Both the position numbers and the translations under genes were made by a program. Under the pieces are notes generated by a model. It searched no databases, was not told the origin of the DNA, and worked only from the letters and a program-made list of their open reading frames with translations. From assembly GCA_019009955.1 (NCBI GenBank), contig CM032228.1:67330001-67394000 (forward strand): a stretch of 64,000 bases of DNA. Direction: 5' to 3'. Below are positions 10,206 through 21,184 of this stretch, one piece after another. The stretch is from Riptortus pedestris (lineage: Eukaryota; Arthropoda; Insecta; Hemiptera; Alydidae). How positions within the stretch are numbered: position 1 is the stretch's first letter; each line of letters starts with the position of its first letter.

Positions 10206-10856
10206 GTCCGTCATGGAGGGGCTGCGTAAACTAAACAGCTTTTCCTTGTGAAGTTTTACAATAAAGAAATCTGCCTACTAATAGTAGTAGTAGTAACGAA
10301 TCTCTAAACCAATTCACGAGGGACGAACAGTTACGGAAACGGCCGAACTAGCTTTCAGAGGAAGGTCCCGAATAGAGCCGACTTCTGCCGACCACACACA
10401 CAATACAAATGCAAATATCTCGGCTAATATTCAAGATAGAGAATAAATGTAAAACTGAACAATATGTGTATAAATGAACAATATTTATAGTAAATTTAAT
10501 TTGCAATAAGTTTGATTCTATACAATTTTTCGATCTGACGCATATTAACGGAGATATTCCGAATTTTCAAAGAAAATCCCTCTAAAGCCCCCTTCCACTG
10601 GTCCAATTACAGACATTAACGAACTTGATCTTTCTTTTTACAAAAAACGATTATATATCGAGTTTGGTAACGATCAAACAAAAGTCGACCGCTAGAGCGT
10701 TAATATACAAATATATATATAATTTTGAATGGATCTCATTTAAGTCTTTCGTCGTCATCTCCTGGGTAGGATCGATTGACATTTGAAGAAATTGTTCAAA
10801 AATCGCGTCATGAGTATGACCTCAATAGCTGATTTCTCTTAAGGGAAATCTGCTAA
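10206..10856 (-). mobile_element. HINE copy, subfamily A, reverse
   Basis: Reads in reverse from AGTCCGTCATGGAGGGGCTG to AAGGGAAATCTGCTAAAA, about 651 bp. The A arm is present (CAGTTACGGAAACGGCCGAAC) and the (TA)n tract is short (about 10709-10719). The 3' hairpin carries a substitution (GGAGGGGCTGCG). Confidence 0.85.
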
Positions 10857-10986
10857 AAAAAAAAATAGAATATATTAAGGAGCTGGCCGGACTACTCCCT
10901 GTTACTTTATGTTCGTGTTATGTGGGTTCAATTGCCTTACGGCTATAACGTATGTTGTGTCGAGGCTGAGAATCGTATAATAGAAA
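10857..10986. other. Spacer between two reverse HINE copies
   Basis: About 130 bp of unclassified sequence separating two copies in the same orientation. Nothing recognised. Confidence 0.5.
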
Positions 10987-11862
10987 AAGTCCGTCCAGTA
11001 GGGGCTGCGTAAACTAAGTAGAATTTCCAAGTGCTAGTACATAGTACACAGTACAGATCTCATCTCACAATAAACTCTCTATTTCTATGTAAAACCCGAC
11101 GAGAAAGGGGCAGGGGAGGCACTGAACCCAGAAAACAAGAAAGTACGAATAACTCGCTTAATATTTGAATCACGAAAAAATGTATAAATGAACAATTTTA
11201 GAGCAACAATACTTTAACAACATTGATTCTATAACATTTTACCATCTTACTCATTACAAGTGAGATTTTCAAATTTTGTAATCCCCTCCCTAAATCCCTA
11301 CTATTCCAGCTACGAATTCAGCCTATACCAAATATCACATCCAGGGTTGACTGAAACGATTAAATATCGAGTCTGGTATAGATTAAATAAACATTTTCAA
11401 GTAAAGAACGAATAACCCCCCCCCCCCAAGAGGGAGAGCGTTGATCTCCCAAAAGTAAAATTTCCAAAATAGTATTTGGTATTTATCATTAGAATGAAGT
11501 GGTTCATAATATTACAGCTTATTGCTAATATGGCATGAGTTGAGTGGTGGGGTTACAAATGGCCGAAAAAAAAAAATTCAATATGGAGACAACAGATACA
11601 AAAGAACATTTATAGAACCTTACATATCCCCCTTCTAAACTCCCCTCCTAGAGGTCTTATTTCAGCCTTTAATGAACTTCTCCTTTAGTTTTGCATGAAA
11701 TACGTACTTATTTAATAATGTAGTGAGCTCGGTAACAATCAACTATATTTTGAACGAACCACATTTTCATCATTTCCTGGATAGGATTGATGGACATTTG
11801 AAGGAAATCGCGTCATGATTACGACCTCAATAGCAGATTTCCCTTGGGGGAAATCTGCTTAA
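10987..11862 (-). mobile_element. HINE copy, reverse, strongly diverged
   Basis: Begins GTCCGTCCAGTAGGGGCTGC and ends TTTCCCTTGGGGGAAATCTGC followed by TTAAAA. Core blocks are recognisable but heavily substituted, a poly-C run (11408-11417) has appeared, and no long (TA)n tract is left. It looks older than its neighbours. Confidence 0.7.
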
Positions 11863-12045
11863 AAGGAATCGTTAGTTGGTGTTGGTAAAACCCGTGAAGT
11901 GTATAGTAACCATATAATAGTCATGAAGTTCAACACAATGCGTGACACAAATTTTTATCTTTAAATTTACTTTTCGTAACTCTATGAATACTTATATATA
12001 CAATTTGGAGCAAATATTAGAAATATTAAAAAAAAAAATCCTTTA

Positions 12046-12139
12046 CGTTATCTACAAGGTAGGATCAATGGATATTTTTCGAAAATCGCGTTATGAGAAT
12101 GACCTCAATATTTGATTTCCCTTAAGGGGAATCTGTTAA
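12046..12139 (-). repeat. HINE left-end fragment, reverse
   Basis: Only the left terminus remains: AAGGTAGGATCAATGGATAT, ATCGCGTTATGAGAATGACC, then TTTCCCTTAAGGGGAATCTG. Confidence 0.8.
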
Positions 12140-12560
12140 AATGTTAAATCAACAAAAGAAAGCCATTACGCTTCATACACCACCAGTTGCATCTATATGA
12201 CTGTTGATCCACCGAACAAAGAAACTGAACAGGTGTTTAATGCAGTGAACTTAAATAAGATGTTTTTGTACGGCAGGGTTTTATTGGATTAACATGTACC
12301 TACAATCACTAAAACATATATAATGAGCTTAAAGTCACTCAACTGCTAGAACTGAAACCTAAACTCATTTAACAAGTGAACACTGTATGCCATATGTTTT
12401 AACATGTGGAATCTATTAACCGATTTCCTTAACAACCGGATTCGTCACCTGTAACCACCGAAGTATACAACTCTCTATCCCAATTTAATGTTTTATTTAG
12501 TTCATTATGTCGTTTTTTAGCCGTCTTCAAATAATCCTTATATCATAGGCCTAAAATACT
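12140..12560. other. AT-rich sequence, nothing recognised
   Basis: No open frame or element terminus could be supported between the HINE fragment and the LINE remnant. Confidence 0.5.
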
Positions 12561-12564
12561 TATT

Positions 12565-13183
12565 CCTCATGCAAGTGGTGACTAGGCTTAGAATCGGACA
12601 TTCACTACTTACACTTTCATAGCTCATAAGCCGTAAAGATCGATCTACATGCACTCACTGTAACACTACTGACCATTAAACATGTCCTGACTGACTGCAG
12701 ACTACGTGAACATCTGAACTTACCGAACGACATGTACGAACTATTAGCAGAAGGTCGTCCACATATAAATATTTTGTCTTCAAGTGATTTATTGAAGACA
12801 ATAAACATTTACAACAAACTTTAAACCACACCTACCCCACTTATTTCTCTACGTTTTTATCTGAAATTATGTTTCTACTTAGTATTTGTGCTTTTGTGAA
12901 CAAGACTGTATAATAAATTTTTCAACTTGTTCCTTAGACTTCCATCATCCTCAAGCCAGAATTTATTGCAGAATTATAGTTTTACATAGTTTTATTTTAA
13001 CGCTTCCTTCGTTTTATTTTATTCCTTAGTTTTATATATAGCTATATTTTATACTATGTTTTAATAATTTTGAAAACATTTTTCTTTATTTCTTTATTTT
13101 AACATTTTAATTTAAGGAATTGAAAATAAGTGATACTGAGCGACATCGCCTAGTTGCGGAGCTCCCCAAATAAATAAATAAAT
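12565..13183 (+). mobile_element. Non-LTR retrotransposon (LINE) 3' end
   Basis: A degenerate C-terminal coding part (about 12575-12823) is followed by an AT-rich 3' UTR and a terminal motif GACATCGCCTAGTTGCGGAG, then CTCCCC and (AAAT)n at about 13168-13183. A 5'-truncated element with a short-repeat tail is the usual product of target-primed reverse transcription. The clade looks I/R1/Jockey-like from the coding end and tail, but I cannot place it further. Confidence 0.75.
12575..12823 (+). pseudogene. LINE ORF2 C-terminal remnant with CCHC-type knuckle
   Basis: Translating with the visible breaks gives TRLRIGHSLLTLS, a stop, then RKDRSTCTHCNTTDH, a stop/frameshift, then KHVLTDCRLREHLNLP and a short tail ending at a stop (12821-12823). 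The spacing C-x2-C ... H-x4-C matches the zinc-knuckle at the C-terminus of insect LINE polyproteins, preceded by the TRLRIGHS-type segment that ends the RNase H region. At least two disabling changes are present and the reverse transcriptase is missing. The long minus-strand frame over the same bases (12617-12808) is a shadow. Confidence 0.75.
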
Positions 13184-13955
13184 TATTCCTAATGAAGAGC
13201 ATGAGCAAACTCACTAAAATTAGTTATAAAAGCAAAAAGTATTTGACTCATGTCATAGTGCATGTAGATAAAATTGTATTGCTACCCTGTGGCTGTTACA
13301 AACACGTTAATGTTAACAGTGGTTAGAAAACTGGCAATTAGCCAGTCTATTAGTTAGTCTATTTCTGATCATTGTATTCTGTGAAGGTTATATCGTGCTA
13401 TTCTGTGACTGTTACAAACGAGTTAATGTTAATCGTGATTAGGTAAAGTGACAGCGATGGGGTACATTAGGGAGTGGGTGGGAGGACACCCGAAACCATG
13501 GCGACGGATCTACCGCTAACGAGTGTGACAACCACATCAGCACACACCCCGTCGGCAGTATTGGCTTACTGTAAACAGCCATGCTTTCATCCCAACCAAA
13601 TAGGCTCCTCTCGCAACCCAATACGTGACCCGGCAAAGAAATACCTACATTTCCTCCATTATTTATGTCATGCCCTAAGAACCTGTGTCTCTTCCTGCCA
13701 ACTCAACCGAGGATATGTATCGTGACAAAAAATAAAAACTAATATTCTTCGGAGCTCTTCCTGGAAGATAGAATTTGTAAAAATAATAGAGAGTGTCCTT
13801 GTCCCCTAGTTTGATTAGGTCATTATGTAGTTTAAAAGGAAGATTGATAAAATTATGGTAATGTATTTAAATATGTATTCACAGTAATCATACATATTCG
13901 TGTATTATAGCATTTTTCCTTGTGAAAATATGGCCTATTTAACTTCACTTTAACC
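13184..13955. other. Unique sequence with a GC-richer patch, no supported gene
   Basis: Open frames on both strands at 13439-13725 overlap in a patch richer in G and C than its surroundings, but show no family motif, splice pattern or codon bias that would decide a strand. Conserved non-coding sequence or part of an unknown exon are both possible. Confidence 0.35.
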
Positions 13956-13965
13956 AATCTATGGC

Positions 13966-14191
13966 GGGGGCTCAGGTTAGCCACGTGACTTAAAGCGTTC
14001 ACCTTAATTTCACATGGTAAACCTAGAGTGGCGAGTTCGATTCTTGCCTGGGCAAAGAAAATTATTTAGTGACGAAATTCATTAAATAACATCCTAAGTC
14101 CCACCCTGGCTAGAAAAGGGCGGTAACCTGTAGATAACCCGTCCCAATTAGCCTGATTCTCAAAAAGTGGACGTTAATAAATAATAATAAA
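13966..14191 (+). mobile_element. tRNA-derived SINE, complete, with target duplication
   Basis: The best-preserved plus-strand copy. The head GGGGCTCAGGTTAGCC is followed by a Pol III B-box-like GTTCGATTC (14035-14043), the body motifs GTGACGAAATTCATTAAATA and GTAGATAACCCGTCCC, and an (AAT)n-type tail. It is flanked by the 10-bp duplication AATCTATGGC (13956-13965 and 14192-14201). Confidence 0.93.
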
Positions 14192-14201
14192 AATCTATGG
14201 C

Positions 14202-15480
14202 AGGAGGGCAAGAAAAGAATGAAAGGGGGAACTTCAAAGGGTTATTAAAATTCATTTTTATTTCTCTACTTCCGACTGTTAAGGCTAGTGGAAGGTCCTA
14301 TAGAAAGATTTAGCCGTTAGTTTAGTTGTTTTTTTAGTAGAATATCGCTTGATATTAACGCGAAACTAGTACAGAAATAAAAATGATTTTTAATAATCAA
14401 TTGAAGTGTTCATTCTTTTGTTAACCTTCCGCCATAGGTTAGTTTAAACAATTTTTTTTTAAATTATTTAATTTTAATTAAACCCTTTATCGCGATGAAA
14501 CCCAAAGTGGTCTATATCGGAACCTGAGGGGTTCCATGTGAGCGAGGGGTCCCAGATGTAAACGGGTGTTCAATATAGTTGATCTCATTTAAGTAGGCCC
14601 TGATTTTAATTTTGAATATTTAATTACATTTTTAAACAATAATTAAATGATTATAGTATAGCTAAAATGTGTAAAAATTTTAAATTAAATAATTCGCATC
14701 CCTGATTGTAGGATTTGTAAAAAATATTCTTTTAGCTTTTTCAAAAAAAAAGTTCACAGCATTAACTGAGGAGATTTAAGATTGAACATCCATAAATATA
14801 CGCCAAATAATGAAAATTTATTATCAAAGCACCACGTTCATTCCTCCCACTAAAAATCGTTTATTAATTGATTTCATGTAATACATGAGGACCTGTTGTA
14901 ATTTTGGTTTGTTTTAATGTCAAGAAATATATAAAATGAATGTCACTACAGTTATATATCAATAAAAACACATTTGAAGTTGACGAATTATCAAAAATTC
15001 AATATTATCTAAGTAGGGATCTATCCAAAACAAAACTACCGTTGCAAAGAGATGTTTCTATTTTTTTTTAAGCCCGTCAACGAAACAGTTTCCTGCGATA
15101 ACTCCTAAACTATTCAAGAGTATTTGCGCCTTGCTACATTGCTAACCTGAGAACAAAACCAATAAATAATCGCTTCAGATTACCAGGAATTCCTGTCTAT
15201 TTCTATTCTATTAAAATAATTATTAGTCTATTATAACTATTAATGTCATCAAAAACTACATTCTAGGATTCCCGCTTACATAAGCTTCCAACTACGAGAG
15301 AAATAGAAAAAGAGAGAGTGTGAGATGAGATCCAGAACATGACATATTTCAGTATGAAGGAAATCTGCTTAGTATAATTGCGGGAAAGATTTTAGGTATA
15401 TTTTTATTGTTATTAAAATAAGTAATATCAATAACGGAGTAATATTTTGCTAATAACATAAAGTTTAAAAATATTATAGG
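14202..15480. other. AT-rich intergenic sequence, nothing recognised
   Basis: No open frame above background, no element terminus and no RNA gene could be supported over this stretch. Confidence 0.55.
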
Positions 15481-15559
15481 TAAAACCATTCTTTTTACCC
15501 AATTTCTTCTCTGAGCATTCAAGAACAGATTAAGGAAACTCAGGTTGTACGATGTTGCT

Positions 15560-15690
15560 GATACAGCGAAAAGTGGGTGATTTCATGTTATTAACTGTCT
15601 AACAAGATTGCTCTGTTGGATACCAGGGCACTTTGGCTGTGGAAGCCATGATGAGCTTATCAAGGAATACTATCTCCTCCAATTTTACAG
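15560..15690 (+). pseudogene. Possible LINE RNase H relic
   Basis: A short in-frame stretch reads RLLCWIPGHFGCGSHDEL. WIPGHFG resembles the WVPGHxG motif of RNase H domains in insect LINEs and BEL elements, and an acidic residue follows at a plausible distance. No other motif, tail or terminus is visible nearby, so this is only a candidate. Confidence 0.35.
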
Positions 15691-16332
15691 CTTTGAGAAG
15701 ATGAAGTCGTTAATTGTAAGAACCTTAATAGACTTTATGATCTTAAAACTTGCTTTGACAACTTCAAAGAACTAATAATTTAAGTTTTACAAACCATTTG
15801 AAGCAAGCGGAAATTTGTTGGGGTGCCACTTAAACAGTATATTCATGGCGAATATAGTATAATAAGAAAATTAACAAATCTAATTAAATTTTTAAGAATA
15901 AAACAGCCTCTTGTATTTTTTCAAATAAAAAAAATATTTCTTAGTTGTATTGAAAAATTGTAAGTAACCAAACTTTTTTAATTTGTAATATTCTGAAATT
16001 GTTGCTCCATTCGCTTTTTCTCGATCTTAAATGTCATCAATGGTATAGCTATTACCTATTTGGTTTTCATATTTCAGTTACTCCTCCCCTGCCCCTTCCT
16101 ACTCATCCGATTTTTACTTAGTTTTATTATACCATTTAACAACTCGTAATAACATTGACTTGAAGTGAAGTCAACTTAATTCAGGAACTTTTTTCTTACC
16201 TTTAATATTTAAGTAATAAGTTTTGTTTGTCATATTAGCAGTTTTCTTAAGGCTATTGAAGTAGTACTCATGATTAAAAAATAACTAAAGGACTTTTTGG
16301 AAATTCGAGTGTCCGAACTCACATCTATTTTT
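15691..16332. other. AT-rich sequence, nothing recognised
   Basis: No supported gene or boundary. It ends at the T-run in front of the next HINE copy. Confidence 0.5.
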
Positions 16333-16459
16333 AGCAGATTTCCCTTAAGGGAAATCAGCTATTGAGGTCGTACTCATGACGCGAGTTTTGAAAAATTTCC
16401 TCAAATGTCCATCGATCCTACCCAGGAGATGACGAAAATGAGGTCCGTTCAAAATTATA

Positions 16460-16505
<46 letters not shown>

Positions 16506-17001
16506 ATATATTTGTATGTTAACGCTCTATCGGTTGCAATTATTGATTTATCGCTATCAAACTTCAAATTTAAGCGTTTTAAGTAAAAAGAAAAATCAAG
16601 TTCGTTAATGGCTGAAATCGGACCAGTGGGAAGGGGGGGTTTAGAGGGGGGATTTTTTAAAATTCAAAATATCTCCGTTACTATACGTCGGATCGAAAAA
16701 TATTATAGAATCAATCTTATTGCAAATTAAATTTACTATAAATATTGTTATATACATTTATTCTCTATCTTGAATATTAACTGAGATATTTGCATTTGTA
16801 TTCTGCATGTGCTCGGCAGCAGTGGCTATGTTCGGACTTTCCGCCGTGAGCTCTGGCGGCCGTTTTTGTAATTATTCGTCCCTCTCGTGAATAGGTTTAG
16901 AGGTTACTTACTACTACAGCTGTTATTAGGCAGATTTCTCTATTGTAAAACTTCACGTGCGAAATCTGCTTAGTTTACGCAGCCCCTGCGTGACGGACTT
17001 T
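16333..17001 (+). mobile_element. HINE copy, subfamily A, forward
   Basis: About 669 bp and well preserved. It begins AGCAGATTTCCC as the left half of the terminal palindrome, with (TA)n at about 16460-16502 and the A right arm (GCCGTGAGCTCTGGCGGCCG variant, CTCTATTGTAAAACTTCACG). It ends CGCAGCCCCTGCGTGACGGAC then TTTA. Confidence 0.88.
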
Positions 17002-17004
17002 ATT

Positions 17005-17130
17005 ATTAGATTTCTCTTGAGGGAAATCAGCTAATGAGGTTATAGTCATGACTCGTTTTTCAAAATATTTCTTCAATCGACCATCAATCCTAACTAGGAG
17101 ACGACGAAAATGAGGTTCAGAACTATATAT
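17005..17130 (+). repeat. HINE left-end fragment, head-to-tail after a full copy
   Basis: A second left terminus (AGATTTCTCTTGAGGGAAATC, GAGGTTATAGTCATGACTCG, ACGACGAAAATGAGGTTCAG) starts only a few bases after the previous copy ends. It is cut short by the Penelope-like repeat. Confidence 0.8.
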
Positions 17131-17560
17131 GTTATTCTGGATTTAGGCTGGCTGGTGGAGGTCCATCATCAACGGAAGGATCAAAAAGATCAAACACCTC
17201 CACTCTTAATACTTCTTTTATTACAGGCAAAGTACTTTCGGGGCGAACCGCCCCATCATCAGTGCTCTGTGGCACAACATTTATACTTTCAAAAACATGT
17301 AATATATACGAATAAATTAATAAATAAATGTAAAAGTCAACAAAGGTAGTCAAATATTAAAAAAAATAAAAACGAACAACGAACATATAAAATGCAATGC
17401 TACATTTATGACTAAAACGTTGCCAAATAAATATTACTCTGGATTTAGGCTGGCTGCTGGAGGTCCATCATCAACGGAAGGATCAAAAAAGTCAAACACC
17501 TCCACTCTTAATACTTCTTTTATTACAGGCAAAGTACTTTCCTCATCCAAAGTAAGTAAT
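17131..17560 (-). repeat. Penelope-like repeat, minus-oriented arm of an inverted pair
   Basis: A minus-strand copy (about 17131-17420) and a second partial one (about 17435-17545) share CTGGATTTAGGCTGGCTG, GGAGGTCCATCATCAACGG and CTCCACTCTTAATACTTC. Together with the plus-oriented copy after 17561 they form a large inverted repeat. The tail-to-tail arrangement and hammerhead-like segment suggest a Penelope-like element end. No reverse transcriptase is visible, so the class call is an inference. Long frames across it are not genes. Confidence 0.55.
17203..17270 (-). ncRNA. Hammerhead-ribozyme-like motif (minus copy)
   Basis: On the minus strand: CTGATGA (17256-17262), a GC-rich stem-loop TGGGGCGGTTCGCCCC, then GAAA (17236-17239), then GTACTTT pairing with AAGTAT and a following TTA. 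The order CUGANGA, stem II, GAAA, stem III, UH is the hammerhead core. Against it, there is an extra U at the base of stem II and stem I is weak. Activity is therefore uncertain. Confidence 0.4.
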
Positions 17561-17787
17561 ATTTAATATTTATTTGGTAACGTTTTAGTCATAAGTGTAG
17601 CATTGCATTTTATATGTTTGTTCGTTTTTAATTTTTTTAATATTTGACTACCTTTGTTGACTTTTACATTTATTTATTAATTTATTCATATATATTACAT
17701 GTTTTTGAAAGTATAAATGTTGTGTCACAGAGCACTGATGATGGGACGGTTCGCCCCGAAAGTACTTTGTCTGTAATAAAAGAAGTA
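17561..17787 (+). repeat. Penelope-like repeat, plus-oriented arm, interrupted by piggyBac
   Basis: Inverted partner of 17229-17420, sharing for example GTAACGTTTTAGTCATAA, TTTGACTACCTTTGTTGAC and GAGCACTGATGATGGG. It is cut at TTAA (17788-17791) by the piggyBac element and resumes at 19372 (GAATGGAGGTGTTTGACC) to about 19412. Its hammerhead-like segment (CTGATGA 17735-17741, GAAA 17758-17761) has a stem II substitution relative to the minus copy. Confidence 0.65.
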
Positions 17788-17791
17788 TTAA

Positions 17792-19367
17792 CCCATTAGC
17801 GCCCCGTGGTCCCTCTTGGGACTCAAAATCTGTATACACTCAGAATGAGCTGGGTAACTCCTTCCTGTCCTGGTCGTGTCTGAGCCTGTCTTAACACGTT
17901 CCTGTGTTCCCCCCCACAGACCCTTGGTGGGTCAGTCTTCATTACTCTCGCGTCTAGTGAATATCACACATCACTGAAAATGGAAGGAGCTGTGGATCTA
18001 GACTCGCTGCGACAATTATTGGCGTAAGTACCTATATATATTAATAATCTTCCTTTTCAATATTGCTTTCTTTTCACTGATAGTGCTAGCATGGATTTAT
18101 CAAATTTTTATGGGTTATTTACAATTTACAGCCCTTGTAGGCTTTACAAAAGTTGAGTGATCCCAAAAGGGACCACTGGGCTGTATGACCCCCTGTATTT
18201 TTTAAATGAGTGCATTCAGTAAATTCGTTATTTTTGTTTGCTATATCTATCGAGACTAAAACTTATTTACTACTTGAAGTTAATTATTATTACTATTATT
18301 ATTTATTCATTTATTTTTTCAGGCCTGGCCTTACGCTACAGGAGGCTTTAGAAATTTTGACAGGGGATATCCCAAGCCATCTGCGGTCCCATTCCGTTTA
18401 CGTTGAGCCCCCCCATTCCAAATGAAAACACTGTTGAGGAATCAGGAAATGAGGATGATGAGCAAGGAGATGTCAGACACCTTTATAATACAGAGCTTCA
18501 TTGAAAAAAATGATGGCATCATCTTTGTACGGTGGAAGGATAATGGAGTATTGACCCTCGGATCAACCGACTACGGTGTACACCCACTATCATCTGTGAA
18601 ACGCTGGTCAGTGGAAAGAAAGAAGAACATAAACTGCGATCGTCCATTGGGAGTTGTCAAATACAATAAAGGAATGGGTGGAACCGACTAAAACGGATTC
18701 CAACATAAATGTGTACCGTATTGGACTCCGAAGTAAGAAATTTTGGTGGGTTGTGTTCACCTGGATAGTGGATGCCATGATACAAAATTCATGGCTAATA
18801 TATCGCCAATATACAAAAATATCACAGCTGAAATTTCGGCGAGAAATAGCCATCAATTATCTCACCAGATATTCAACACAAAAAGTTCGTCCTGGACCCA
18901 GTGCACCCATCAAATCTCGATTTTTGGTGGACATGAGATATGACAACATGAATCATCTCATTCAGAAGATACCAGACAACAAGCGGTGGCGATGTGCTTT
19001 GGAATCTTGCAAATCACGATCTAGATACATGAGTGAAAAATGTGGTGTAGGGCTGTGTGTGGAGTGTTTTTAACCATTTCACAGGGCTTGAATTTGTTTT
19101 TGTCTTAAAACAAAATTAAATTTGTCTTTTTTTAAATAAATAATAACGTATTTTTGACTTATTTGGTTTCTTTCCTCTCTTAAAAAACACAGGTGGTCAA
19201 AGTGCCCGGTGGTCCCTTCTGGGATCACTCTTTATCAAGACTTTCTCGGCAGTGTGCGTGTGAAAAATTTTTTAAAATATTTTTCATATGCTATAAGGAT
19301 TCCAAAGAACAACCTCTGTAAACTTTATGAAGAAATTTCAAAAAAAATAATTACGGGCGTTAATGGG
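17792..19367 (+). mobile_element. piggyBac-type element no. 1, with verified TTAA insertion
   Basis: Bounded by TTAA (17788-17791 and 19368-19371). Termini are CCCATTAGCGCC on the left and the complement of GGCGTTAATGGG on the right. A gapped palindrome like GTGGTCCCTCTTGGGAC occurs near both ends (about 17806-17823, 19207-19229) and internally (18155-18178). The unoccupied target, with a single TTAA, is still present in the two minus-oriented paralogous copies of the host repeat near 17206 and 17513. Internal coding sequence is largely deleted. Confidence 0.93.
17980..19073 (+). pseudogene. piggyBac transposase, intron-containing, deleted and frameshifted
   Basis: Remains of a DDD transposase that cuts and rejoins at TTAA. 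A short first exon (17980-18023, MEGAVDLDSLRQLL) ends at GTAAGT. After an intron with a T-rich tract and CAG acceptor, exon 2 begins at 18323 (PGLTLQEALEILTGD). A C-run at about 18408-18415 shifts the frame away from an acidic stretch (ESGNEDDEQGD), then most of the catalytic core is deleted. The C-terminal half is clear: VRWKDNGVLTLGSTD, VKYNKGMGGTD (third catalytic aspartate region), then, after a frameshift near 18690, NVYRIGLRSKKFWW. It ends in a Cys-rich RWRCALESCKSRSRY...CGVGLCVECF tail. The first two catalytic aspartate regions are missing, so it is inactive. Confidence 0.9.
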
Positions 19368-19412
19368 TTAAGAATGGAGGTGTTTGACCTTTTTGATCCT
19401 TCCGTTTATATA

Positions 19413-20280
19413 AGTTATGCCTTGGTTTAACCATTTCATTCAAAAATTTAATGTTCATATTTGTAAATGGCTGGAATCGGGCTAGGAATAGAAGTGGATT
19501 ACAGGAAGCGGGTTGAGTATTTCAAAAAAATCTCCATTGTTTTTAGAAATTGAAATTATATGGTCAGTTGAGATCAGTGTGTATTACCAAATCATCTTAA
19601 GAATGATAGTTCTGTATTATCTTTTTTTTTTACAAATACCAGCCGGTTTCATTGTACATTAGAGTTGAATGTCTGTTCTACAATTATGTATAATGATTTG
19701 TTAATTAAAATCAAATGTATTCTACATATTAAAACACGAGGAGTTCTGAACTACTGCATTTATCATTGAAAACCGGAAAGAAATTCTTTATTAATAGATT
19801 TCACTTAATGGAAAATAATTGTTGTTTGTACTTAGGATTCAATTTTTGAATGTAAGTGATTTAGAGTGGTTATTACGTATTAGAAATTAATTGTCACTTC
19901 CTAATTGAGTATGCAGTTTCTGTGGTTCATGCCGTATGTTGCCAATTCAACGAACCCCCCCCCCCGACCAAAAAGGATCTGGAATGATATTCTTCAGCTG
20001 GCTGACGGGCTATCTGGAGAGAACTAGGGTTAGATCACCACCTTATGTTTGCTTACCTTTGACTATAAAGTCCTTTAGCATATCGGCGTGGTTATCAAAC
20101 CAATATACTAGAATCCCGTAACTCCACTCTGCTGACGAACTGTTGCATTGCAATTTAGCGGGAATCGAATCTGGACCTACTTTTGTCTCAAGCAACCTGA
20201 GGATAGAGCTAGGAGAGTATCTCTACGCCAATTGTTTCTCAGGTTTTGGAGTCAGCTTTTGGGATTGTACTCATGAATCT
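19413..20280. other. AT-rich sequence, no supported gene
   Basis: Contains a C-run near 19957 and short open frames without recognisable motifs. A weak HINE-core-like piece (GGCTGGAATCGGGCTAGGAA) occurs near 19470. Confidence 0.5.
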
Positions 20281-20365
20281 TACTAGGAGTAGAGGGCTTT
20301 AAAGAGAGGAGATTCGAAAAATTTTAAATATCTCCGTTATTATTACAATTTGGACTGTAGTGGTT
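20281..20365 (+). repeat. HINE core fragment
   Basis: Short piece matching GGGCTTTAAAGAGAGGAG, ATTCGAAAAATTTTAAATATCTCCGTTATTAT of the core. The flanks are not HINE. Confidence 0.5.
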
Positions 20366-20382
20366 ATTTAAAAAAAAAAAAA

Positions 20383-20826
20383 GTCCGTCACGCAGGGGCT
20401 GCGTAAACTAAGCAGATTTCCCACGTGAAGTTATACAATAGAGAAATCTCCATACGAGAGACGAACAGTTACGGCAAAGGGCCGAACTAGCTTATTGCGG
20501 GAAATTCAAAAATCCGTTATCGGCCCAAATTTAATAAAAATGCAAGTATCTCGGTTAATATTCAAGATATGGAATAAATGTATATTACAACATTTATAGT
20601 AAATTTAATTTGCAATAAGATTGATTCTGTACAATTTTTCGATCCGACGTAGAGTAACGGAGATATTTTGAATTTTCGAAAATCCTCCCCTCTAAACCCC
20701 CCCTCCCACTGGTCCGATTTCAGCCGTTAACGAACTTGATCTTTCTTGACATTTGAAGAAAAATTTCGAAAATTCCGTCATGATTACAACCTCAATAGCT
20801 GATTTCCCTTAAGGGAAATCTGCTAA
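20383..20826 (-). mobile_element. HINE copy, subfamily A, reverse, lacking the microsatellite
   Basis: Well-preserved termini: AGTCCGTCACGCAGGGGCTG after an A-run, and AAGGGAAATCTGCTAAAA. It is 444 bp because the segment from GATCTTTCTT to GACATTTGAAG is joined directly, removing the (TA)n tract and its flanking blocks. Confidence 0.9.
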
Positions 20827-21184
20827 AAACATATGGTATATTAAATTAACCTCAGTGCTTGGTGATCAGTGAAAGTGTGTGTATCTCGCAAGAGCCCAAT
20901 CTTTGAAACATTTTAAAAAAGAGTTGTGTGCCCGCTTTGACTGTTGAATGTAACCGGTAGTGAACGTGAGTGCAACACGTACAAGGACGCTTAGCCGCCT
21001 CTAGGACAGTGAGTTACATATTACAGTTACAAAAATGATTTCAGCCTGGTCGAAATTATTAAGCAACTATCGGTTAGGGTGTACTTAACATGTGTTTGTT
21101 TTTATTTTTTAACGTCAATTTATTGGTTAAGTTAATATCTAAATATAATAACTTAACAGGACCAAAAAATTTGTATATAGCCAT
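20827..21184. other. Unique-looking sequence, nothing recognised
   Basis: No supported gene or repeat boundary. Confidence 0.5.

Noticed and set aside
12617..12808. 63-codon minus frame
   Set aside because: Shadow of the LINE C-terminal remnant, whose zinc-knuckle spacing is on the plus strand.
17110..17353. Two overlapping 70-80 codon frames on opposite strands
   Set aside because: They lie in the non-coding Penelope-like repeat, and the duplicated copy at 17648-17839 gives a similar frame only because it is the same repeat.
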